From Apilactobacillus kunkeei (GTDB taxonomy: Bacteria > Bacillota > Bacilli > Lactobacillales > Lactobacillaceae), in the NCBI RefSeq assembly GCF_005930975.1, contig NZ_VBSE01000030.1, positions 1-41,574 of the forward strand: a DNA stretch of 41,574 bases. Reading direction: 5' to 3'. Within the stretch, counting starts at the first letter, position 1. Each line of letters begins with the position of its first letter. A program made the position numbers and the translations under genes. The notes under the pieces are model-generated. The model was not told the DNA's origin and did no database searches. It worked only from the letters and a program-made list of their open reading frames with translations. Positions 10,772 through 18,001 of this stretch are shown piece by piece.

Positions 10772-11437
10772 TTAGCTCCTAACGTGATTTAATAATGACT
10801 TGAACAACTTCAAGCCGTCAGTTCCACCTAAAATACTCTCAACGGCACGTTCTGGATGTGGCATCATCCCTAAAACATTACCTTGTTCGTTCACAACACC
10901 AGCGATATTGTCACAACTACCGTTCGGATTGTCTTCATAAGTGAAAACGATTTGATTGTTAGCTTTTAATTGAGCTAAAGTTTCGTCATCACAGTAGTAA
11001 TTACCTTCACCATGGGCGATTGGAATATCAATCACTTCTGATTCTTCGTATTGGTCGGTAAACATTGTGTCGTTATTTTGAACACGAAGTTTGGACCAAT
11101 CAGAGATAAATTCCATGCTAGTGTTGTGTTGAAGCGAACCTGGTAGTAAGTTTGCTTCAGTTAAAATTTGAAATCCATTGCAGACACCCAATACCGGTTT
11201 CCCTTCTGCGGCCATTTCCTTAACCGATTCCATAACTGGTGCAAAACGAGCTACGGCACCACTTCTTAGATAATCACCATAGGAGAAACCACCTGGAATT
11301 AAGACACCATCATATCCATCTAGATTAGTAGCGTCTGAAGTAACTAAATCGACGTCTTCATTTAGTGAATCGCGGACTGCATAGTACATATCCATGTCAC
11401 AGTTAGAGCCGGGAAAACTAATTACTGCAAATTTCAT
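10772..11437 (-). CDS. purQ: FGAM synthase glutaminase subunit PurQ
   Basis: Class I glutamine amidotransferase subunit that feeds ammonia to PurL. The 221 residues are standard. The catalytic cysteine is Cys86 in GVCNGFQIL, and the His/Glu pair is in [10 protein letters not shown] near the C-terminus. [10 protein letters not shown] and [16 protein letters not shown] are further signature stretches. Its start overlaps the purS stop by four bases, so the two are translationally coupled. Confidence 0.97.
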   Translation of the reverse strand: MKFAVISFPGSNCDMDMYYAVRDSLNEDVDLVTSDATNLDGYDGVLIPGGFSYGDYLRSGAVARFAPVMESVKEMAAEGKPVLGVCNGFQILTEANLLPGSLQHNTSMEFISDWSKLRVQNNDTMFTDQYEESEVIDIPIAHGEGNYYCDDETLAQLKANNQIVFTYEDNPNGSCDNIAGVVNEQGNVLGMMPHPERAVESILGGTDGLKLFKSLLNHVRS

Positions 11438-11688
11438 TTCGCCACTTCCTTTAAATCAAATTCAAATGATTCCATATTGTGGTTTACTAATAGGTCTTTA
11501 GCAATATCATTAACAACCTTTGATGCTTCATCTTCGCTATCAGCTTGGATGTTAACTTCAAAGTACTTACCTTGTTTAACTGCGTCGACCTTGTCGTAAC
11601 CCAAACGTTGTAAGGCGTTCAATACTGCTTCACCTTGAGGATCTAAAATTGATGCTTTGTGATGAACATAAATTTGTGCTAAATACAT
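11434..11688 (-). CDS. purS: FGAM synthase subunit PurS
   Basis: The 84-residue bridging subunit of the PurLQS complex, which holds the glutaminase to the synthetase. Recognised by length, by its position directly before purQ, and by conserved stretches such as [17 protein letters not shown] and GKYFEVN. An AGGAAGAAA ribosome site lies upstream of the ATG at 11688. It overlaps purQ by four bases. Confidence 0.95.
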   Translation of the reverse strand: MYLAQIYVHHKASILDPQGEAVLNALQRLGYDKVDAVKQGKYFEVNIQADSEDEASKVVNDIAKDLLVNHNMESFEFDLKEVAK

Positions 11689-11700
11689 ATTTCTTCCTCC

Positions 11701-12408
11701 CTAAATGGCTGCTCGTAAACGATGTAGAATTTCTAGGTACCCTGGCATCATATCGCCAGCTTCTTTTCTAAAGACATCCTTGTCTAATGATTCGTTCGTG
11801 TCTTTATCAAGTAAACGACATGAATCAGGTGATATTTCATCAGCTAAGATAATTTCACCATTTTCGTTAATCCCAAACTCTAGTTTGAAATCAACTAAGG
11901 TAACGTTCATCTTGTCGAATAATCCTTTTAGGATTTGGTTAACTTTTAGACCATTAGCTTCTAGTTGAGTTAACTTATCAGCTTCGATTAAATCTAAGCC
12001 AATTGCATCAGACTTCGTAACGATTGGATCGTGCAAATCATTGTCTTTATAAAAAAATTCGACAACTGGTTCTTTCAATGTTTGAAGATAATCAGTGCCG
12101 AATCTTTTTTGGAAATGTCCGGCAGCAAAGTTTCTAATTACAACTTCCAGCGGAATCATTTCAACTTTTTTATTTAATTGATCTGTTTCGTTCACACGTT
12201 CAATAAAGTGAGTATCAACGCCATTTTCGTTTAAGTATGTGAAAATCATACTTGAAATTTCGTTGTTAACTGCGCCCTTGTTTTCGATTAATTCATTACG
12301 CAAACCATCCCCTGCAGTGGTGTGGTCAGTGTAGTGCACACGCAATACACTTGAATCATCGGTGGTGTAAAGTTCTTTAGTCTTACCTGATGCAACTAAT
12401 GTGGTCAT
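11701..12408 (-). CDS. purC: SAICAR synthase PurC
   Basis: Phosphoribosylaminoimidazole-succinocarboxamide synthase, which adds aspartate to CAIR with ATP. The protein has 235 residues. It shows the N-terminal SGKTKELY motif, VVIRNFAAGHF, and the conserved LVDFKLEFG and ILADEISPDSCRL stretches. The ATG at 12408 was chosen because AGGAG lies eight bases upstream; the extension to 12423 runs through that ribosome site. It follows purK by 11 bases. Confidence 0.96.
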   Translation of the reverse strand: MTTLVASGKTKELYTTDDSSVLRVHYTDHTTAGDGLRNELIENKGAVNNEISSMIFTYLNENGVDTHFIERVNETDQLNKKVEMIPLEVVIRNFAAGHFQKRFGTDYLQTLKEPVVEFFYKDNDLHDPIVTKSDAIGLDLIEADKLTQLEANGLKVNQILKGLFDKMNVTLVDFKLEFGINENGEIILADEISPDSCRLLDKDTNESLDKDVFRKEAGDMMPGYLEILHRLRAAI

Positions 12409-12419
12409 TTTAATTCTCC

Positions 12420-13541
12420 TCATCTAAATAATTTAACGTCTTGCAATAATTGATCGATTGATGAACCAGTCACGGTGATGTGACCCATCTTTCTTTGATG
12501 TTTAATTTCAGCCTTACCATAATCATGAAAGTTCCAATTAGGATGGTTAACTAACTCGTTTCGACCGAGTGTTAGATTGTCACCCAATAGGTTCACCATT
12601 ACGGCGTTATCATTTAACTTGATATCTGGTAAAGATAGATTACAAATACTTAAAATATGTGCTTTAAATTGAGAAACATTGCAGGCCTCAATAGTGTAAT
12701 GACCTGAATTATGTGGTCGTGGTGCCAGCTCGTTAACAAGAAGTCTACCATCTTCCATTAAGAAGAATTCGATTCCTAAAACACCGACTAGCTTCATTTC
12801 TGAAGCAATGTTTTCGGCAATCTGTTCAGCATTTTTATGAACCTTTTCATTAGTTCTTGCTGGTACGATACTGGTGTGTAATATATGGTCCTGATGAATA
12901 TTTTCGCTAAGTGGGAAGACAATCACCTTGCCGGAAACATCTCGGTCTACCATTATGGAAACTTCCTGTACAAAACGTTGCTTTCTTTCGTAGATCCACT
13001 CAATGCCGTCCAAGTGTTTAATGACTTCCTTTAAATCAGATTCACTATTAATGTCGAATTGACCGTGGCCATCGTAACCACCCTCTGCGGTTTTTAAAAT
13101 CGCAGGAGTAGATATTTTTTGGTACGCTTTCAACAAATCGTCGGCGTTATTTACTGGCATGTAGTCAGTAACAGGTGCTCCAATGCTTTGTAAAAAGCCC
13201 TTTTCCTTGTTTCGGTTGCTAGTGATTTCTAGTTCACTAAATGGCTGTGGGATATATGTAGTATCCGAAACCTTTTTAATCGCTTCTTGATCGACGTTTT
13301 CAAACTCATAAGTTAAAACATCTGATTTATCAGCTAACTGCTTAATGGCTGTTTCATCATCATAGTCGGCGATAATTTGAAAATCTGCAACTTGTGCTGC
13401 TGGAGCGTCAGGTGTTGGATCTAAGACTCCAACCTTATAACCCATTTCTTTGGCAACCAGTGCCATCATTTGACCAAGCTGCCCACCACCCAAAATTCCG
13501 ATAGTAGCTGGTGGCAAAATTGGTTTAGTGTAATTGTTCAT
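12420..13541 (-). CDS. purK: N5-carboxyaminoimidazole ribonucleotide synthase PurK
   Basis: ATP-grasp enzyme that carboxylates AIR to N5-CAIR, the substrate of PurE. The call rests on the IGILGGGQLGQMMALVAKEMG motif at the N-terminus, DVLTYEFENVD, LKTAEGGYDGHGQ and NELAPRPHNSGHYTIEA. The ATG at 13541 gives 373 residues, the usual length. A TTG nine bases earlier sits closer to the GGAGG ribosome site and cannot be excluded. The start lies 17 bases inside the purE end. Confidence 0.95.
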   Translation of the reverse strand: MNNYTKPILPPATIGILGGGQLGQMMALVAKEMGYKVGVLDPTPDAPAAQVADFQIIADYDDETAIKQLADKSDVLTYEFENVDQEAIKKVSDTTYIPQPFSELEITSNRNKEKGFLQSIGAPVTDYMPVNNADDLLKAYQKISTPAILKTAEGGYDGHGQFDINSESDLKEVIKHLDGIEWIYERKQRFVQEVSIMVDRDVSGKVIVFPLSENIHQDHILHTSIVPARTNEKVHKNAEQIAENIASEMKLVGVLGIEFFLMEDGRLLVNELAPRPHNSGHYTIEACNVSQFKAHILSICNLSLPDIKLNDNAVMVNLLGDNLTLGRNELVNHPNWNFHDYGKAEIKHQRKMGHITVTGSSIDQLLQDVKLFR

Positions 13542-14007
13542 TACTATCAATTGCCTCCCTTGTTTGTCTTTCACGGAAATCATCTAGACTTTGTGCGATT
13601 TTGTCATTGCTAATTGCTAAAATCTGAGCCGCTAACAATGCAGCATTCTTAGCACCAGCGTCGCCAATTGCGACGGTCGCAACTGGTACTCCTGAAGGCA
13701 TTTGAACGATTGATAGCAATGAATCAACTCCATTTAAGGTGCTGGTCTTAACCGGAATCCCGATTACCGGTAAAGTTGTATTTGCCGCTAACATTCCTGG
13801 CAAATGGGCTGCACCACCCGCCGCAGCAATAATCACCTTATATTGTTCGTATTTTGCCGAACTGCCAAAAGCCTGCAATTCATTTGGCATCCGATGAGCT
13901 GAGATTATTTTAGTGTTATAACTAATTCCTAGACTATCCAAAGTATCAATTGTTCCCTGTATTTTAGGTAAGTCAGAGATTGAACCCATTACAACTGCTA
14001 CATCCAT
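13525..14007 (-). CDS. purE: N5-CAIR mutase PurE, first gene of the pur operon
   Basis: Class I PurE, which converts N5-CAIR to CAIR. The 160 residues match the bacterial octameric form. The substrate loop VVMGSISDL has Ile where most PurE proteins have a third Ser (GSSSD). SAHRMPNE with the catalytic His, and AAAGGAAHLPGMLAA, are intact. It is the first gene after the PurBox promoter, with a ~27-base leader that leaves no room for a purine riboswitch. Confidence 0.96.
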   Translation of the reverse strand: MDVAVVMGSISDLPKIQGTIDTLDSLGISYNTKIISAHRMPNELQAFGSSAKYEQYKVIIAAAGGAAHLPGMLAANTTLPVIGIPVKTSTLNGVDSLLSIVQMPSGVPVATVAIGDAGAKNAALLAAQILAISNDKIAQSLDDFRERQTREAIDSNEQLH

Positions 14008-14040
14008 TTTTTAAAGTCTCCCCTCTAAATGGTTAATTTC

Positions 14041-14111
14041 ATCATAACAAGTCGATTAACATTCGTCAACTAAAAAACGAACAATATTTAAAAATAATAT
14101 ATTATAGTTCG
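14041..14111 (-). promoter_or_regulatory. pur operon promoter with two PurBox half-sites
   Basis: On the minus strand TTGACG (14069-14064), a 17-base spacer and TATGAT (14046-14041) form a near-consensus promoter. Upstream lie two CGAAC cores flanked by A/T in inverted orientation, at 14078-14082 and 14107-14111. They fit the AWWWCCGAACWWT PurBox core known from Lactococcus and Bacillus. Their centres fall near -46 and -75 from the predicted start. The distal spacing is like the -76 PurBox through which lactococcal PurR activates, so PurR/PRPP activation is inferred. The purR gene is not in the window. Confidence 0.7.
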
Positions 14112-14132
14112 TAAAAAGTAGAATGTCGGCAC

Positions 14133-14167
14133 AAAAAAAGACCAACTTAGAAAAGTCGGTCTTTTTT
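14133..14167. terminator. Terminator of the D,D-carboxypeptidase gene
   Basis: AAAAAAAGACC pairs with GGTCTTTTTT around an imperfect inner stem. It lies at the 3' end of the dacA-like gene and isolates it from the pur promoter. Confidence 0.75.
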
Positions 14168-14169
14168 GA

Positions 14170-15105
14170 CTATTTAAACTCAGGAAATGTCTTATAAATC
14201 ATTTTGTACATTCGATATTGATCGTATGCATTAAATTTATCATGTAATGACACGATAATCACACGGTTCTTATTTGGTAGTTGACTGGTGCTTACTAGAC
14301 AGTTACCTGCCAACGGAGTGTATCCTGTCTTTAAACCATCAACATGTAATGCTGCATCATATCTTAGTCCACCCGCTAGTAGTTCATTAGCATTCTTTAG
14401 AGTTTGACCACTTTGGTGGTAGCGATAAATCTTAGCATCATTTACAATCGCTGGATATAGCTTCAATAGATGTGAAGCAATCACAGCTAATGCTTTAGCA
14501 GATACACGGTTATAGTCATAACGTGATCCATAACGAATATAATATGGATATAAATCGGAGTTTTCCAAACCAGATGAGGAAACGAAGTGAGCTTGAGAAG
14601 CGATGCCCCATGCCTTCACTTGTCTGTTCATCTTCTTGATGAACTTATTGTTAGTTCCTGATACCCATTGACCAAGTGCAATGGTTGCACTATTAGATGA
14701 GGCAATTAATGAAGCCTTATACAAGTTTCTAACACTGTACTTCTTGTTAGCTTTTAATACGTAACTGCCCAGCGAATGATGTCTACTCATTCTTGCTAAA
14801 CTTGGTGATATTTTAACTTTTTGTTTCCATCCATTTTTGATAGTTTGTGCTTTTTGAATCGCTAAGTATAATGTCATAATCTTAGCGGTCGAAGCAACGG
14901 CACGTTTGGATGTGGAATTCTTTTGGTAGTAAACCTGGTTAGTATCCATGTTCATGGCATAAGTAGCACTACTTGTCTTGTTGTACTTATCCATAGTTTT
15001 GGTGTACTTACTGTTGGCATTGGCACTTGCGCTCACAGTAACAAATGATGATCCAAGCATAAAAATAGCTAGAAACGATACCATTATGTTTTTGATTTTA
15101 CTCAT
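14170..15105 (-). CDS. dacA: D-alanyl-D-alanine carboxypeptidase (peptidase S11)
   Basis: A 311-residue secreted penicillin-binding protein that trims the terminal D-Ala of peptidoglycan stem peptides. A signal peptide with a hydrophobic core is at residues 5-27 (cleavage probably after a VSA or ANA site). The three active-site motifs are all present: Ser72-Thr-Ala-Lys75, Ser136-Ser-Asn138, and KTG at 259-261. It ends soon after the catalytic domain, so the C-terminal beta-rich domain and anchoring helix of classic DacA are missing; it may be released or held by its signal region. GGGGGG-type ribosome site upstream of the ATG. It is a monocistronic gene between two terminators. Confidence 0.9.
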   Translation of the reverse strand: MSKIKNIMVSFLAIFMLGSSFVTVSASANANSKYTKTMDKYNKTSSATYAMNMDTNQVYYQKNSTSKRAVASTAKIMTLYLAIQKAQTIKNGWKQKVKISPSLARMSRHHSLGSYVLKANKKYSVRNLYKASLIASSNSATIALGQWVSGTNNKFIKKMNRQVKAWGIASQAHFVSSSGLENSDLYPYYIRYGSRYDYNRVSAKALAVIASHLLKLYPAIVNDAKIYRYHQSGQTLKNANELLAGGLRYDAALHVDGLKTGYTPLAGNCLVSTSQLPNKNRVIIVSLHDKFNAYDQYRMYKMIYKTFPEFK

Positions 15106-15202
15106 TTAAATTTACCCCCCTTAACGAAATCAATAGCTATATATTACAACGTTTTGACGGGATTTTAGTTTACAAATTATTACATTTATATTGTGAATAT
15201 TA

Positions 15203-15232
15203 AAAAAGGAGCCTAATAATTAGGCTCCTTTT
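15203..15232. terminator. Terminator of pepN
   Basis: AAGGAGCCTAAT and ATTAGGCTCCTT form a strong stem with flanking A and T runs, directly after the pepN stop codon on the minus strand. Confidence 0.8.
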
Positions 15233-15240
15233 CCTTGTTA

Positions 15241-17763
15241 CTATTTAATTGCTGATTTAACAGCGTCTTTTTCGGATTCAACCAATTCAACGGTACTTGT
15301 AATTGCTCTAGTATCCATTTTAATTTCACGGGTTAAACCTGGTGTGTCTAGTTTTGGTTCAAAGAAGGCTTTGAATTCATCCAGACGGGTTCTAGTGTGG
15401 AAAATGTTTGAGATAACCGTAATAAATGTAGCGAATTCCATATCACCACCAACAGTATCTTCTAACCATTGCCATTCATTTCTAATCCAATCCCATGCGA
15501 ATTGTTGACCGGCTGGATTTCTCAATACACCAGAGAACCAAGCTCGTAAGTCTTGAGGTTTTACAACGCTACTGTCTTCAAAGTTAGCTACTAATTTCCC
15601 TAGTAACTTAGCATCGTTTGTTAGAGTTACTGCAGAACAAATATCTTGTTTATAACTTGGGTCTGTTGATTGCTTGTATTCTTCGACTAATGAATCGAAT
15701 TCTTCAGCGTTTGAGTAGTTCTTCATTTCATTAGCTAAGATATATACACGTGTATCAGCAGGTAATGATAATAAGTTATCTTGGTGATCTTGGAAGATTG
15801 CATGTGCAGCTTCGGCGAAGTCCTTATTGCCACCATATAATGATGCACTTAAGATGTATGGACGAGTTAACTTATCATTGTTACTTTCACCGTCAACACT
15901 AACTAGACCTAGTCGTTCTAGTTGTTTGTCACTTAGCTGTCTGTATAGTTTCTTCAAGTTATCTTCGTCTTCAGTTCCGGGTTCAACGAACTTCTTCAAG
16001 TTGTTGGCTAATGTGTAAACAGAATCATTAACAACATTAGATTTACTATCAGCAAATTGTTTTAATACCGGAACAATTCCTGCGTATGATACTTGCTTAG
16101 CCTCAGCTAATAAACGAAGATCTTGTAATAACTGCATCTTATCAATTGGGGATAAACTATTCGCATCACTTAAGATGTCATCTTGTAATGTTTCATCATA
16201 TTCAACGATAAAGTGTGAATTATTACCAACATTTACTCTAAATGGTTTGCCATTTAGCTTACGTAGTTCTTGGTAGTCACCCAAATCAATAGTTTCTTCA
16301 CTAAAGATGTCGGGAACTTGGTCATAGTTTGCGTTTAAAGGAATTTGCCAACGACGGCCTTCATCCTTACCTTCACCTGTGAAAAATTGCTTTTGAGCTA
16401 GCTTCAAACGGTTATCTTCAACGTAAGCGTTCACAACTGGATAACCTGGTTGTTCCAGCCATGATTCCATAATCTTGCCCAAGTCCATACCTGCAGCCTT
16501 ACCAAGTGCATCCCATAAATCAGCACCGGCAGCGTTGCTGTACTTGTGAGCAGCAAAATAGTTCTTTAGACCTTCACGTAGTGCATCGTCACCAATCAAG
16601 GCACGAACCATTACTAACATTCTGGCACCCTTAGCATAAACGATTGCTGCATCAAATAATGCATCAATTTCTGCTGGGTGATGAACATCAACGTGTACCG
16701 ATTGAACACCGTCCACAGCATCACGTTTTAAAGCTGCAGGCACATCTGTGGTTTGGAATACTTCCCAAATGTTCCATGAAGGTTCGATTGCATCAATTGC
16801 AACATATTCCATCATGTTCGCAAAACTTTCGTTCAACCATAAATCATCCCACCATCTCATGGTTACTAGGTCACCAAACCATTGATGAGCTAATTCATGG
16901 GCAATCACTGTAGCAACACGTTGCTTCACTTCAAATGAAGTGTTATCTGGATCTAGCAATAAGTAAGCTTCACGATAAGTTACTAGTCCCCAGTTTTCCA
17001 TGGCACCTGCTGAAAAATCAGGTAGAGCTAATTGCCATGAATGTGGAAGTGGATATGGGGTTTGGTAAAAATCTTCGAAGAATTCGATTGAACGTTTAGC
17101 AATATCTAAGGCAAAATCTAATTCTTTAGCGTCATGAGCTTTAGTACCAAACACACCAACTTTAACGCCACTCTTGGTTTCAGTCATCTTACTTTGCATG
17201 TCACCAAAAGCAAATGCGACTAAATAAGTAGACATTTTTACGGTTTCGTCAAAATAATGAACGCCATTTTCAACTTTTACTTCTGGCATATTTGCTATAG
17301 CAGTCTCCCCAGGTTGTTCATCAAACTTAAGCGCTAATTTAAACTTAGCCTTTGCTTCTGGTTCATCAATACATGGAAATGCTTGTCTAGCAAAATTGGT
17401 TTCAAATTGAGTCCCTACAAGTTGTTTTTGTTCACCATTAACTTGGTAGTATGAGGGATAAATTCCCATCATAGTATCTGTTAATTTAGCTGAGTATTCA
17501 ATAGTTACTGCCACTTCCCCGGTCTTTCCTAAGGATATGTTAATTACTTCATTATCATTATCCACGCTAAATTCAACGGCAGTACCATCTACCGAAACGC
17601 TAGTGACATCAAAGTCTTTTTCGTGAATGCCAATTTCTTCTTCACTTGCATTACCGTAAATTGTGGTCTTTCCACTAAATTTCTTTTCACTACGGCTAAC
17701 ATCTAGAAAAATATCGTAGTGATCAGGTTGAAATCGATTAAATAATCTAACTAATTCAGCCAT
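15241..17763 (-). CDS. pepN: Aminopeptidase N (lysyl aminopeptidase), M1 family
   Basis: A zinc metallopeptidase of 840 residues, the major cytoplasmic aminopeptidase of lactic acid bacteria, which removes N-terminal residues from imported peptides. The exopeptidase motif GAMENWG is at 253-259. The zinc site HELAH is at 289-293, with the third ligand Glu312 in NESFAN. There is no signal peptide. The C-terminal half is the helical ERAP1-like domain. The ATG at 17763 has GGAG eight bases upstream; the GTG at 17772 would overlap that ribosome site. Length and motifs match lactobacillar PepN throughout. Confidence 0.96.
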   Translation of the reverse strand: MAELVRLFNRFQPDHYDIFLDVSRSEKKFSGKTTIYGNASEEEIGIHEKDFDVTSVSVDGTAVEFSVDNDNEVINISLGKTGEVAVTIEYSAKLTDTMMGIYPSYYQVNGEQKQLVGTQFETNFARQAFPCIDEPEAKAKFKLALKFDEQPGETAIANMPEVKVENGVHYFDETVKMSTYLVAFAFGDMQSKMTETKSGVKVGVFGTKAHDAKELDFALDIAKRSIEFFEDFYQTPYPLPHSWQLALPDFSAGAMENWGLVTYREAYLLLDPDNTSFEVKQRVATVIAHELAHQWFGDLVTMRWWDDLWLNESFANMMEYVAIDAIEPSWNIWEVFQTTDVPAALKRDAVDGVQSVHVDVHHPAEIDALFDAAIVYAKGARMLVMVRALIGDDALREGLKNYFAAHKYSNAAGADLWDALGKAAGMDLGKIMESWLEQPGYPVVNAYVEDNRLKLAQKQFFTGEGKDEGRRWQIPLNANYDQVPDIFSEETIDLGDYQELRKLNGKPFRVNVGNNSHFIVEYDETLQDDILSDANSLSPIDKMQLLQDLRLLAEAKQVSYAGIVPVLKQFADSKSNVVNDSVYTLANNLKKFVEPGTEDEDNLKKLYRQLSDKQLERLGLVSVDGESNNDKLTRPYILSASLYGGNKDFAEAAHAIFQDHQDNLLSLPADTRVYILANEMKNYSNAEEFDSLVEEYKQSTDPSYKQDICSAVTLTNDAKLLGKLVANFEDSSVVKPQDLRAWFSGVLRNPAGQQFAWDWIRNEWQWLEDTVGGDMEFATFITVISNIFHTRTRLDEFKAFFEPKLDTPGLTREIKMDTRAITSTVELVESEKDAVKSAIK

Positions 17764-18001
17764 CAATAACACTCCTTTTTTATCATCGTTTTCTCATTAT
17801 TTTTTAATTGTACGCTATCTAAATATAAAATGCTACAAATATATTGTAATAGCTAAAACGTTTTTATGCACATGTTAACATTTTTATAATTTTCTTTATA
17901 AAAGATTTAATTTCTTTAGCAAAACTTAACTTTGCAATCATAGATACTAGAACAAAATAAAATTATAGTTAGACCATAAATATAATTAGGAAGTGAACTC
18001 A

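Noticed and set aside
14008-14040. Purine riboswitch ahead of purE
   Set aside because: The predicted leader is about 27 bases, too short for the aptamer; PurBoxes explain control better.
15170-15186. WalR-like TGTAAT/TGTAAA repeats upstream of dacA
   Set aside because: The spacing is four bases rather than the five of the WalR consensus, and such repeats are common in AT-rich DNA.
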